Shown piece by piece: positions 49,750-58,710 of a DNA stretch of 64,000 nt. Source of the stretch: Nucisporomicrobium flavum (GTDB taxonomy: Bacteria; Actinomycetota; Actinomycetes; Mycobacteriales; Micromonosporaceae); assembly GCF_016464385.1 (NCBI RefSeq), contig NZ_JADMLH010000004.1:186001-250000 (forward strand), given 5' to 3'. Position numbers and translations under genes: made by a program. Under the pieces are notes generated by a model that made no database searches, was not told where the DNA came from, and worked only from the letters and a program-made list of their open reading frames with translations. The stretch's first letter is position 1; each line of letters begins with the position of its first letter.

Positions 49750-51117
49750 TCACCGGGGCCGGAGTGCGGGCTTCGCCGCGCCGGCCCGGGACAGCCAGCG
49801 GGGATCGGCGCTGACCAGGTCCCGCCAGAGCCGCGCCGCGACCAGATCCGCCCCCTCGGTCTTCCACCGGTGCAGGCTGCGGCGCGGCACGTACCGCCGG
49901 AACCAGTCGAGCGCCTGCCGGGCGTCGCGGTCCAGGCCCTCCGACTGCGGCGCCCGGTCGTACGGCCGCAGCCCCAGCACGCAGCAGTAGTGCAGGGCGT
50001 TGTAGAACCGCCACTCGTCCGTGGTGCCGAACGAGCCGGCGGGCTTGAGCCGGGTCACGTGCTCCGCCAGGACGGCCCGCAGCTCGGCGACCCGTACGAG
50101 CGGCTGGTCCGCGACCCCGGCGCCGCGCGCGTGCAGCCGCCGGTCCACGGTCGGCAGGTCGACCAGGGGGTTGCGCAGCAGCCGCCCCACGTCGGCGAAG
50201 TCCTCGAGGGCGCGACGGGTCAGCTGCTTGAACTCGTCCTCGCTGAGCGCGATCATCCGGTGCCGCTCCCGGCGCCGGGGCAGCGCCTCGGCGGCCAGCA
50301 GCAGCGCGGACCGCTCGGCACGCAGGCGCTCGTCCTGCAGGAACGCGACCCGGTCCAGGCCGCCGCGCAGCAGGCCGGCCAGCCCCACCGCGCCCATCAC
50401 CATTGCGACCAGCACGAACTGCAGCACCGTGACCACTCGCAGGCCGGGGGCGGCGAGCATGGTCAGCGCCGCCGGGCCGCCGCAGAGCAGACCCGCCACC
50501 ACCGCGGCCACCAGCGAGCGACGCAGGTCGGGCAGCAGCCGCTCGCCGGTCTCCGCCGCGTCGTGCACCGCCACGAGATAGCCGAGCAGCAGCAGGTCGA
50601 GGCCCACGGTGGCGAGCACCAGCTCCGGCGAGCCGAGGTCCACGGGGGCTAGCAGGCCCGCGAGGGCGACCGCGTACAGGGCGGCGGCGGCCGCGAGCGC
50701 GATCGGCAGCGGCCCCGGACGGACCTTGTCGCGGTAGCGGAGCAGCAGGACGGTCGCCCCGGCGAGCGGTGCCAGCGCGACCAGCTTGCCGACGCCGGGC
50801 AGCACCGCGGCGAGCACCAGGAACAGCGCGGACACGAACACCCAGCCCTGGTTCACCTGCCGCCGCTCGGGCGCCTCGCGGGGCAGCAGGGCCGTCGCCA
50901 CGCCCGCCCAGCACAGCGCCGGTACGCACAGCAGCACCCGGGCGGCCGGGGAGCCGGGCGCGACCGTCCACGCGGCGACGGCCAGCGCGTACGCCCCCAG
51001 CGCCCCCGCCGCCCGCCAGAGCACGACGCGGGTGGGATCACGCCCGAGCAGGTAGCAACCCAGCCACCAGGTCAGGGCGAAGGCGGGAACGGCGATCGCG
51101 GGCACCGCAGGAGTCAA
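49750..51117 (-). CDS. Polytopic membrane protein of unknown function
   Basis: 455-residue protein. The N-terminal 270 residues hold eight to ten hydrophobic helices. The C-terminal 180 residues are soluble and charged (E-D-E-F-K-Q-L-T-R-R-A-L, D-E-W-R-F-Y-N-A-L-H-Y, W-F-R-R-Y-V-P-R-R-S-L-H-R-W). I do not recognise a family. The most likely start is the TTG at 51117 overlapping the DUF4126 stop (TTGA); a GTG four codons on is possible. It lies 103 bp upstream of the FtsK-like gene on the same strand. Confidence 0.6.
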   Translation of the reverse strand: MTPAVPAIAVPAFALTWWLGCYLLGRDPTRVVLWRAAGALGAYALAVAAWTVAPGSPAARVLLCVPALCWAGVATALLPREAPERRQVNQGWVFVSALFLVLAAVLPGVGKLVALAPLAGATVLLLRYRDKVRPGPLPIALAAAAALYAVALAGLLAPVDLGSPELVLATVGLDLLLLGYLVAVHDAAETGERLLPDLRRSLVAAVVAGLLCGGPAALTMLAAPGLRVVTVLQFVLVAMVMGAVGLAGLLRGGLDRVAFLQDERLRAERSALLLAAEALPRRRERHRMIALSEDEFKQLTRRALEDFADVGRLLRNPLVDLPTVDRRLHARGAGVADQPLVRVAELRAVLAEHVTRLKPAGSFGTTDEWRFYNALHYCCVLGLRPYDRAPQSEGLDRDARQALDWFRRYVPRRSLHRWKTEGADLVAARLWRDLVSADPRWLSRAGAAKPALRPR

Positions 51118-51740
51118 CCAAAGAGTTGTTGCGTACCGACACCCTCTGAACGCCGGCCTTCCCGCTTGCGCCGCCGACGTCGCCTGAACACCCACACCGC
51201 GGCGAGCACGAGCAGCACGAGGCCGAGGAGGACGAGCACCGGCAACAGGATCGCGAGGACCGACAGCACGATGCTGGTGAAGTCCTCGGCCGTACTGGCC
51301 ACCGGGGCGCCCACGCCGGCCGTGGTCGCGTTGACCACCGGTCGCGAGGCGGCCTTGAGCCCGTGGACGCAGAGCGCGATGAGGACGCCCGCGGCGACCG
51401 GCACCCACTGGTGCGAGCCGAAGAAGGCGCCGGGGTCGGAGACGGTCACGGTCTCCGAGGTCGACCCCGCGCCGAACGCGAGGCCGCCCGCGGTCGGCCG
51501 GACCACCGTCTGCACCACGTCGTTCACGTGGTCCACCACCGGCACCTTGTCGGCGACGACCTCGACCGCGAGCAGCACGGCGAGGATGAGCATGACCCAC
51601 CCGTTCGAGAGCCACTGCCACCCGCCGGGCAGCTCGATCGTGTCGGTGAACCGGGCCAGCAGACCCATCGTGAGCAGGGGAATGTACGCGTTCAGCCCGG
51701 CGGATGCCGCCAGGCCGCTACCGGTGAGCGCTTCGAGCAC
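51114..51740 (-). CDS. DUF4126 membrane protein
   Basis: 208-residue protein with about five membrane helices and a basic C-terminus ([10 protein letters not shown]). The start [16 protein letters not shown] and the middle V-V-D-H-V-N-D-V are typical of DUF4126. Function unknown. The start is GTG. Its stop overlaps the start of the next membrane protein, so the two are coupled. It diverges from nucS across 59 bp. Confidence 0.85.
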   Translation of the reverse strand: MLEALTGSGLAASAGLNAYIPLLTMGLLARFTDTIELPGGWQWLSNGWVMLILAVLLAVEVVADKVPVVDHVNDVVQTVVRPTAGGLAFGAGSTSETVTVSDPGAFFGSHQWVPVAAGVLIALCVHGLKAASRPVVNATTAGVGAPVASTAEDFTSIVLSVLAILLPVLVLLGLVLLVLAAVWVFRRRRRRKREGRRSEGVGTQQLFG

Positions 51741-51799
51741 GATCTCAGCATGGCACCGCCGCGCTCGCCCCGCCCGGAAGCGACGGCTACCCTCGTGCG

Positions 51800-52459
51800 G
51801 TGCGTCTGGTCATCGCGAAGTGCTCCGTGGACTATGTCGGCCGTCTCTCCGCCCACCTGCCGCCGGCCGTGCGCCTGCTCATGGTCAAGGCGGACGGGTC
51901 GGTGTCGATCCATGCCGACGACCGGGCGTACAAGCCGCTGAACTGGATGAGCCCGCCCTGCAAGCTGCAGGAGGCGCCGGGCGTCTGGAAGGTGGTCAAC
52001 AAGGCCGGCGAGGAGCTGCGGATCACCCTGGAGGAGATCTTCCAGGACACCTCGTACGACCTGGGCGTGGATCCGGGGCTGGTCAAGGACGGCGTCGAGG
52101 CGCACCTGCAGGAGCTGCTGGCCGCCCACCCGGAGACCTTCGGCGAGGGCCACACGCTGGTGCGCCGCGAGTTCATGACCGCGATCGGCCCGGTCGACCT
52201 GCTGCTCAAGGACGCCGCCGGCGGCTCGGTCGCGGTCGAGGTCAAGCGGCGCGGCGAGATCGACGGGGTGGAGCAGCTCACCCGGTACCTGGAGCTGATG
52301 AACCGCGACCCGCTGCTCGCGCCGGTGCAGGGCGTGTTCGCGGCGCAGGAGATCAAGCCCCAGGCCCGGGTGCTGGCGACCGACCGCGGCATCCGGTGCG
52401 TCGTCGTCGACTACGACAAGCTCCGCGGCATGGAACGCAACGAGCTCACTCTCTTCTAG
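51800..52459 (+). CDS. nucS: Mismatch-specific endonuclease NucS/EndoMS
   Basis: Initiates the non-canonical mismatch repair of actinobacteria and archaea, which lack MutS/MutL, by cutting both strands at mismatches. The 219-residue product has an N-terminal DNA-binding domain and a RecB-like nuclease domain whose catalytic residues are D133 (G-P-V-D-L-L-L), E147 and K149 (V-A-V-E-V-K-R), with the usual 14-residue spacing. The C-terminal E-L-T-L-F is the sliding-clamp binding tail. The start is GTG. Location near atp and murA is conserved in mycobacteria. Confidence 0.96.
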   Translation: MRLVIAKCSVDYVGRLSAHLPPAVRLLMVKADGSVSIHADDRAYKPLNWMSPPCKLQEAPGVWKVVNKAGEELRITLEEIFQDTSYDLGVDPGLVKDGVEAHLQELLAAHPETFGEGHTLVRREFMTAIGPVDLLLKDAAGGSVAVEVKRRGEIDGVEQLTRYLELMNRDPLLAPVQGVFAAQEIKPQARVLATDRGIRCVVVDYDKLRGMERNELTLF

Positions 52460-52462
52460 CTC

Positions 52463-53755
52463 TCACCGCAGCCGGAAGCTCTGGGCCGCGGTTCCGTTGC
52501 AGGTGTACTGGACCAGCTGGACGCCGTCGGCGGTGGCCGCCGCCGGGACGTCGAGGCACTTGCCGCTGTTGCGGTTGACGAAGTGGTAGGTGCCGGCCGG
52601 CTCGGCCACCGGCTGCCACTGCTGGTTGGCGCCGCCGCCGTAGGCCCAGGTCTGGATCGGCGCGTTGTCGGCGCTGGAGACGTCCTTGACGTCCAGGACC
52701 TGGGCGACGTTCCCGCGGGTCGCGACGCGGACGAAGCCACCGCTCGTCGCCGCGAACTGGTACTGCTGGGCGTTCGATCCGTTGCAGGTGTACTGCTGGA
52801 TGGCGGTGCCGTTGACCGTGCCGGCGGCCCGCGCGTCGACGCACTTGCCGCTGTTGGCGTTGGTCACGGAATACCACCGGGCCGGGTCGATCGGGTCGCC
52901 GGTGGGCGGGGGCGGGGGCGGGGGCGGGGTGTCACCGGTGACGCCGGCCAGCCACTTGATGCCGTTGACCAGCCACTGGTTCTGCTGCGCGGAGGCGAAC
53001 GTGGACGACAGGCGGGTCTTCGTCTCGTAGTTCATGGCGTTGTGGCCGAAGTTGGCGTACAGCATCTTGTAGTTGCGGTTGGTCCAGAGCAGGGGGTAGA
53101 AGCCGCTGCGCCACTGCTGGTTGGGGTCGGTGCCGACCGGGAAGCTGGAGGTGTCGATCGACGCGAGGATGTCGATGTCGGGGTTCTGCCGCAGGTCGCG
53201 GCTCCAGGAGTACCACTCGCTGACCGAGCTCGGGAAGGTGGCGGGGAGCCCGGCCATCGTCGGGTGGGACGGGTCCTCGACGCGATAGGTCTCGGCGGTC
53301 GGGCCCCACGTGTTGGTGGCGAAGTTCCCGGTGCCCAGGAACGTGTTGTGGTACCAGCTCCAGGCGTCGGCGTTGTCGGTCCAGGCGCTCACGTGGAAGC
53401 CCATCCACGCGCCGCCGTTCTGCATGTACTGCTGGAAGGCGGCCCGGCGGTCGGCCGGCGGCCCGTCGTCCAGGAACATGATCACCTTGTATCCGGTCAG
53501 GCCGGACGGGCTGAGGCGGCTCCAGTCGGTGGTCGCCTCCCAGGTGAAGCCGTTGGCCGCGCCGAGGCGGGGGAACCAGTCGCGGGCTTCGGCGTCGAAG
53601 TCGATGTGCGCGTCGTCCCAGGTGCCGTTGTAGAAGGCGAGCACCTTGAACGGGTCGGCCGCGGCGGCCGGCGCGGCGGGGACGGCCGCGACAGCAACGC
53701 CTGTGACCAGCGCCAATGCGCCGGTAAGGGCGCGTTTGAGCAGACCTCTGGGCAT
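52463..53755 (-). CDS. Secreted ThuA-domain protein with ricin-type lectin domain
   Basis: 430-residue secreted protein. The signal peptide (1-33, R-G-L-L-K-R-A-L-T-G then A-P-A-A-A-A) is followed by a ThuA/glutamine-amidotransferase-like domain (about 34-275) that binds or modifies sugars in some relatives. A Pro8 linker leads to a C-terminal ricin B-type lectin domain (about 300-430) with repeated N-S-G-K-C-(V/L)-D and Q-x-W/Q-x-F motifs. A carbohydrate target is likely. I chose the ATG that starts the signal peptide. It ends 3 bp from nucS, tail to tail. Confidence 0.88.
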   Translation of the reverse strand: MPRGLLKRALTGALALVTGVAVAAVPAAPAAAADPFKVLAFYNGTWDDAHIDFDAEARDWFPRLGAANGFTWEATTDWSRLSPSGLTGYKVIMFLDDGPPADRRAAFQQYMQNGGAWMGFHVSAWTDNADAWSWYHNTFLGTGNFATNTWGPTAETYRVEDPSHPTMAGLPATFPSSVSEWYSWSRDLRQNPDIDILASIDTSSFPVGTDPNQQWRSGFYPLLWTNRNYKMLYANFGHNAMNYETKTRLSSTFASAQQNQWLVNGIKWLAGVTGDTPPPPPPPPTGDPIDPARWYSVTNANSGKCVDARAAGTVNGTAIQQYTCNGSNAQQYQFAATSGGFVRVATRGNVAQVLDVKDVSSADNAPIQTWAYGGGANQQWQPVAEPAGTYHFVNRNSGKCLDVPAAATADGVQLVQYTCNGTAAQSFRLR

Positions 53756-53853
53756 GAAGGACTCTTCTCGGGGATGAGATCCGAAGGGGGCCTTCATCCT
53801 CGGTCATCGATGTCCGCCGCCACAAGATAATAGTTAATCCAGTTTCCAGTGGT

Positions 53854-55356
53854 CTAGTGGGCGCTCAGCTCCACCCGGTCGGCCGCCGTCGTGCCGCTGA
53901 GGTAGGCGCGCGCCCCGAAGCCGGCCACGGCGGCCTGGACGATCACGCCGGTCCAGGACAGCGGGCCGCCCTGGGCCAGCTGCACGATCGTCGGCAGGCC
54001 GAGGATCAGCACGTCCACCCCGGCGAAGGCGGCGAGCAGCGGGCCGGTCGCGATCGACCCCATGGGCGTGTCCAGCGGGAGCAGCGAGTTGTCCACGAAG
54101 CCCGTACGCGCCTTGCGGACGGCGGCGACCGCTCCCACCGGGCCGAGGGCCACCCCCAGCGCCCACCACGGGCCCGGGGGCAGGTCGCCGAGGACGTCGA
54201 GCAGGATCAGCGCGGCGGTGTACCAGAGGGCGGCGAGGACGCCGGGGACCAGGAGCCGGTGCAGGATCGCCGTCCGCGAGCTCAGTCCGAGCATCCGCAG
54301 CATCCAGGGGTTTCCCGCGTCGGTGCGGACGCTCGCGGTCGTGACGCCGGCGGCGACCATGCCGCCGGCCAGCAGCGCGACCGCGAGCACCCAGCCGGGA
54401 GCGTGCGCCAGCAGCGACGGCAGCGCCGCGCCCCCGGCCAGCCACAGCAGCCGCCGTGGCCGCCGCCGCACCATCAGCAGGTCCTGGGCCACGAGGACCG
54501 GGAGCCGCTCCGGCAGCCGCAGCGACCGCAGCCGGCGGCGGGCCCAGTAGCGCCGCTCGACCATCTCCGTGACGAAGGACGGTTCCACCCCGAACGCCGA
54601 GTCCGCGAACGTTCCGGCTGTGCGGGACGCCTCCAGGATGCGGTCGTTGGGCGTACCGGCGAGACCGCGTACCGCCAGCAGGAAGAACGCGAGCACGACC
54701 ACCGCCAGCGCGCCCGCCGCCGGGGCCACGACCCAGGCCGCGGGCCACCCGGCGGGCGCGCGCGGCGCGGCCAGGGCGGAGTCCGCGACGAGCCCGGCCA
54801 GCCCCGCCGCGAGCAGGAGGTACGCCGCATCGTCTGACCAGGACGACCACCGCCGCTCGCCCTGCGCGCCCAGCGCGGTCAGCATCAGAGCGCCGCCGAG
54901 CAGCGCGCCACCGGCCGGCAGCGAAGCGAAGACCTCGGCCGGCACCGGCCGTGCGGCGACGTGCCCGACGATCGCGAAGGCGCCCAGCGCGCCCGCGGCC
55001 GCGGCGGCGGTGACCGCGAGCCCCAGCGACGGCAGCAGCAGCCGGCGCCGGCTGACCGGGGCAGTGAGCAGCCACGACGCGGCCGGCCGGCTGAGCGCGA
55101 GCGGGCCCAGGCGGCGCAGCGCCAGATAGAGGCCGCCGGCGAGCGCCGCCGCCAGCGAGTACGCGGCCAGCTCCGAGACGTTCGGCGCGCCCGGCCAGAA
55201 GACCGCCGCCAGCTGCCGGTGCAGCATCCCGCCGACGATCACCACGAACAGCACCGCGAAGTAGAAGTTCCCGAGCGTCTCACCGCGCTCGCGATGCGCC
55301 GACCGGGTCCGGCGTACCCACCGCCGCACCGCCGCGACGTCGGTCCGCTCGGTCAT
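53854..55356 (-). CDS. DUF6297 / ABC-2-like membrane protein
   Basis: 500-residue protein with about 10-12 hydrophobic helices, in two blocks separated by a cytoplasmic stretch (E-M-V-E-R-R-Y-W-A-R-R-R-L-R-S-L). This is the DUF6297 group, which appears as the membrane partner of an ABC ATPase in Micromonosporaceae and related groups. The ATG overlaps the ATPase stop (ATGA). Substrate unknown. Confidence 0.78.
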   Translation of the reverse strand: MTERTDVAAVRRWVRRTRSAHRERGETLGNFYFAVLFVVIVGGMLHRQLAAVFWPGAPNVSELAAYSLAAALAGGLYLALRRLGPLALSRPAASWLLTAPVSRRRLLLPSLGLAVTAAAAAGALGAFAIVGHVAARPVPAEVFASLPAGGALLGGALMLTALGAQGERRWSSWSDDAAYLLLAAGLAGLVADSALAAPRAPAGWPAAWVVAPAAGALAVVVLAFFLLAVRGLAGTPNDRILEASRTAGTFADSAFGVEPSFVTEMVERRYWARRRLRSLRLPERLPVLVAQDLLMVRRRPRRLLWLAGGAALPSLLAHAPGWVLAVALLAGGMVAAGVTTASVRTDAGNPWMLRMLGLSSRTAILHRLLVPGVLAALWYTAALILLDVLGDLPPGPWWALGVALGPVGAVAAVRKARTGFVDNSLLPLDTPMGSIATGPLLAAFAGVDVLILGLPTIVQLAQGGPLSWTGVIVQAAVAGFGARAYLSGTTAADRVELSAH

Positions 55357-55991
55357 GGGGTGTGCAGGTCGGCCATGCCGACCACCGAGGTGCCCGCCGC
55401 GGCCGCGAAGACCTCGTCGTGGCTCGCGATCAGGACCGTGCCCCCGTCCTCGAGGTACGCCGCCAGCATCGCGGCCACGCTCGCGCGGCCCTCCGGGTCG
55501 AGGCGCTGCTCGGGCTCGTCCAGGATCAGCAGGCGGCTCGGGCGCAGCAGGGTGAGCGCGAGCGTCAGCCGCTGCTTCTGCCCCGACGACAGCGACGGCG
55601 GGATCGCGTCCGCGTGCGACGTGAGGCCGAAGCGGCCGAGCGCCTCGTCGATGCCCGCGTCCTGCGGGCCGAGCCCGTGCGCGCGGCACACCAGCTCGGC
55701 GTGCTCGCGCGCGGTCAGCCCGGGATACCAGGTCGGCGGCTCGACGGTGGTCGCCACGGCGCGCCAGAACTCCGGCGTGGAGCCGGGCGGCCCGCCGAAG
55801 ACCTCGACCTCACCGCCGTCGGGCCGCTGCAGGCTGGTGATGCAGCGCAGCAGCGTGGACTTGCCGATGCCGTTCTCGCCGGTGATGCAGACGCCGGCCC
55901 CGATCGGCACGGTCAGGTCGACATCGACCAGCACGGGCGTGGAGCCGTAGCTCACCGACAGGCCGCGGACCTCGATCGCGGAATGATCCAC
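55353..55991 (-). CDS. ABC transporter ATP-binding protein
   Basis: 212-residue ATPase. Walker A is G-E-N-G-I-G-K-S-T (38-46), the signature is L-S-S-G-Q-K-Q-R and Walker B is L-L-I-L-D-E-P, followed by a H-loop S-H-D. It has no C-terminal extension. It forms a pair with the DUF6297 membrane protein; the direction of transport is not evident, but the absence of a binding protein favours export. Confidence 0.92.
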   Translation of the reverse strand: MDHSAIEVRGLSVSYGSTPVLVDVDLTVPIGAGVCITGENGIGKSTLLRCITSLQRPDGGEVEVFGGPPGSTPEFWRAVATTVEPPTWYPGLTAREHAELVCRAHGLGPQDAGIDEALGRFGLTSHADAIPPSLSSGQKQRLTLALTLLRPSRLLILDEPEQRLDPEGRASVAAMLAAYLEDGGTVLIASHDEVFAAAAGTSVVGMADLHTP

Positions 55992-56013
55992 CGGCTGACG
56001 CTAGCAAAGAGGG

Positions 56014-57507
56014 TCAGGGGCGGCGGCCGTACAGGAGCTTCACCGCCTTGACGATGCGCCGCACCTGCGCGGGGGTGCGCTCGAACGTCATCGAGGGCAG
56101 CAGCGACGGCCCCCGGCGTACGGTGATCGACTTGGGCACGCCGAACTCGCGCAGCCCGTCGTCGCCGTGGATGCGGCCGAAGCCCGAGTCGCCGACGCCG
56201 CCGAACGGCAGCGTGGCCATGCCGACGAAGGTCAGCGTCGAGTTCACCGCGACCATGCCGGCCTTCAGCCGCCGGGCGATCCGCACGCCGTTCGCCTTGC
56301 CGAAGACCGCGCCGCCCAGGCCGTACGGCAGCGCGTTCGCCCGCCGCACGGCCTCGTCGGCGTCCGTGACCTTGGTGATGGTCAGCGTGGGACCGAACGT
56401 CTCCTCCCGGATCGCCGCCGATTCCTCGGGTACGTCGACCAGCACGGTCGGCGCCACGCTGGGCGGCTGCACCGCGCCGGCGCCGCCCAGGACCGCGCGG
56501 CCGCCCGAGGCGAGGGCGCCGTCGATGTGTCGCCGGACCACGTCGAGCTGACCGGGCATCGTCATCGGGCCGATGTCCTCACCGAGCTTGAGCTTGCCCG
56601 CCTTGGCCACCACGGCCTCCACGAACGCGTCGTAGACGGGCGCCACGGCGTACACCCGCTCGATGCCGATGCAGGTCTGCCCGGCGTTCGTCATGCCGCC
56701 CCACACGGCGGCCTCGGCCGCGGCGCTCACGTCCGCGTCGGCGTCGACGATCAGCGCGTCCTTGCCGCCCGCCTCGATGAGCACCGGGGTCAGGGTCTCC
56801 GCACAGGCGGCCATGACCTTCTTCGCGGTGGCGGTGGAGCCGGTGAAGGCCAGCTTGCCGATCCCCGCCCGGCACAGCGCGGCGCCGACGTCGCCGAGCC
56901 CGTGCACCACCTGCAGCACCGGCTGCTCCGGTACGACCTCCGCGAACGTGTCGACGATCCACTGACCCACCACGGGCGTGTACTCGCTCGGCTTGAGCAC
57001 GACGGCGTTGCCGGCCGCGAGCGCCCCGGAGATCGGGCCGAGCGGCGTGAGGATCGGGTAGTTCCAGGGGCCGATGACGCCGACGACCCCGTACGGCTGG
57101 TACTCCAGGTGCCCGGAGTGCTCAGCCAGCAGCAGCCGCATCTTCGTCCGGCGCGGCCCGAGCACCCGCTTGGCGTTGCGCGCGGCCCAGTCGATGTGCT
57201 CGATCGCGGCGGCGGCCTCCACGATCGCGTCGGCCGGCGGCTTGCCCGTCTCGGTGTGGGTGAGCTCGGCCAGCTCGTCGATGCGCTCGGCGAGCAGCGC
57301 CCGCCACCGCAACAGCCGGGTCCTGCGCTCGTCGAATCCCAGGGCCGCCCACCAGGCGCCGGCCGCGCGGGCCCTCCGGACGGCCGACGCGACGTCGTCC
57401 GGGCCGGAGATGGGTACGCGCCCTGCCTCGGCGCCGGTCGCGGGGCTGGTCGAGATGAGGACGCCGTCCTCGACCACGGGCATGCCGGGAGTACGCGTAG
57501 CCGTCAT
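56014..57507 (-). CDS. NAD(P)-dependent aldehyde dehydrogenase
   Basis: 497-residue enzyme that oxidises aldehydes to acids. The catalytic Cys is C279 in N-A-G-Q-T-C-I-G, and the general-base Glu lies in L-I-E-A-G-G-K-D. The cofactor-binding G-P-W-N-Y-P and F-T-G-S-T-A-T motifs are present. The C-terminus carries P-F-G-G-V-G-D-S-G-F-G-R. Resembles medium-chain fatty aldehyde or coniferyl-type dehydrogenases that keep a C-terminal basic helix. It diverges from a small Cys/His protein across 55 bp. Confidence 0.93.
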   Translation of the reverse strand: MTATRTPGMPVVEDGVLISTSPATGAEAGRVPISGPDDVASAVRRARAAGAWWAALGFDERRTRLLRWRALLAERIDELAELTHTETGKPPADAIVEAAAAIEHIDWAARNAKRVLGPRRTKMRLLLAEHSGHLEYQPYGVVGVIGPWNYPILTPLGPISGALAAGNAVVLKPSEYTPVVGQWIVDTFAEVVPEQPVLQVVHGLGDVGAALCRAGIGKLAFTGSTATAKKVMAACAETLTPVLIEAGGKDALIVDADADVSAAAEAAVWGGMTNAGQTCIGIERVYAVAPVYDAFVEAVVAKAGKLKLGEDIGPMTMPGQLDVVRRHIDGALASGGRAVLGGAGAVQPPSVAPTVLVDVPEESAAIREETFGPTLTITKVTDADEAVRRANALPYGLGGAVFGKANGVRIARRLKAGMVAVNSTLTFVGMATLPFGGVGDSGFGRIHGDDGLREFGVPKSITVRRGPSLLPSMTFERTPAQVRRIVKAVKLLYGRRP

Positions 57508-57562
57508 GAACGCGAGTCTAAGTCGCGTTCGGCGTTACGCGCCTCACACGTACGCTTGATCT

Positions 57563-57889
57563 GTGAGCCCCCGCCGGAATCGTGCCCGCCGCGACGCGAC
57601 CTCGTTCATGCCGGACGAGCGCGTACGCCGGGGCGTCGAGGGCGTCCAGCAGTACCAGGACGGCGAGTGGATGGTCCGCTCGATCTTCGGCGGGGCCGCC
57701 GTCAAGACGTACCGCTGCCCGGGCTGCCTGCAGGACATCCGTCCCGGCGTCGCGCACATTGTCGCGTGGCCCGCGGACGAGCGCGGTGACGCCTCCGACC
57801 GCCGACACTGGCACACCGGATGCTGGCGGGCGCGCGACCGGCGCGGCCCGGCCGTGGAGCGCTCGCGGAACGCGCCCCGCTATGGGTAA
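57563..57889 (+). CDS. Small Cys/His protein of unknown function
   Basis: 108-residue basic protein with a possible zinc site: C-P-G-C in Y-R-C-P-G-C-L-Q-D-I, then H-I-V-A-W and W-H-T-G-C-W. The spacing C-x2-C...H...H-x2-C resembles a treble-clef or HNH-like knuckle, but the catalytic His-Asn pair of HNH is not evident. Such proteins are common beside hydrolase genes in actinobacteria. The start is GTG. The next gene starts 2 bp after the stop. Confidence 0.7.
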   Translation: MSPRRNRARRDATSFMPDERVRRGVEGVQQYQDGEWMVRSIFGGAAVKTYRCPGCLQDIRPGVAHIVAWPADERGDASDRRHWHTGCWRARDRRGPAVERSRNAPRYG

Positions 57890-57891
57890 GG

Positions 57892-58710
57892 ATGGTCAGC
57901 GTGACCGCTGCGATTCGAGCCAACTCCATCCTTCCCGCACACCGGGAGGACATCGAGCTGCACACCGCCGACGGCCTGCGGCTGGTCGGTGAGCTGGCCC
58001 GCCCGCTCGACCGCGACCCGGTCGCCACGCTGGTCTGCCTGCACCCGCTGCCCACCCACGGCGGCATGATGGACAGCCACGTCTTCCGTAAGGCCGCCTG
58101 GCGCCTGCCCGCCCTCGCCGGCCTGGCCGTCCTGCGGTTCAACACCCGCGGCACCTCCAGCGTGCGCGGCACCAGCGAGGGCACCTTCTCCGGCGCGGTC
58201 GACGAGAAGTACGACGTCGCCGCCGCGATCGAGTACGCCGAGTTCCACGACCTCCCGGACATCTGGCTCGTCGGCTGGTCGTTCGGCACCGACCTCACGC
58301 TGATGCACGGCCTCGACCCGGGCATCAGCGGCGCGATCCTGCTCTCCCCGCCCCTGCGCTTCTCCGGGCCCGAGCACCTGGCGGCCTGGGCGGCGGACGG
58401 GAAACCGGTGACCGCGCTCGTCCCCGAGTTCGACGACTACCTGCGTCCCGCCGAGGCCGTCGAACGGTTCCAGGCGATCCCGCAGGCCGAGGTGGTCGGC
58501 GTCCCGGGCGCCAAGCACCTGTGGGTCGGCGACGCCGAGAAGGTCCTCGACGAGATCGTGCGCCGGGTCGCCCCCGGCGTGCCGGTGCCGCTGCCGCGCG
58601 AATGGGACGGGCCGATGGAGTCGGGCGACATGAACGCGTACGCCGACCGTACCGTCGCCGCCTTCTCGGACGTCCCCGTCCCGAAGCCGCTCGCCCAGGA
58701 CACGCCCTAA
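57892..58710 (+). CDS. Alpha/beta-hydrolase family protein
   Basis: 272-residue alpha/beta hydrolase. The nucleophile is S130 in V-G-W-S-F-G-T-D. The oxyanion region is C-L-H-P-L-P-T-H-G-G, followed by R-F-N-T-R-G-T. The late H-L-W gives the catalytic His, and the acid may be the Asp of E-F-D-D-Y. Such proteins of the dienelactone hydrolase/CocE-like group have varied substrates. The ATG is 2 bp after the upstream stop. Its stop TAA overlaps the convergent LuxR gene. Confidence 0.85.
   Translation: MVSVTAAIRANSILPAHREDIELHTADGLRLVGELARPLDRDPVATLVCLHPLPTHGGMMDSHVFRKAAWRLPALAGLAVLRFNTRGTSSVRGTSEGTFSGAVDEKYDVAAAIEYAEFHDLPDIWLVGWSFGTDLTLMHGLDPGISGAILLSPPLRFSGPEHLAAWAADGKPVTALVPEFDDYLRPAEAVERFQAIPQAEVVGVPGAKHLWVGDAEKVLDEIVRRVAPGVPVPLPREWDGPMESGDMNAYADRTVAAFSDVPVPKPLAQDTP

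Noticed and set aside
57563..57889. HNH endonuclease
   Set aside because: Cys/His knuckle-like residues are present, but the H-N-H catalytic pattern is not.
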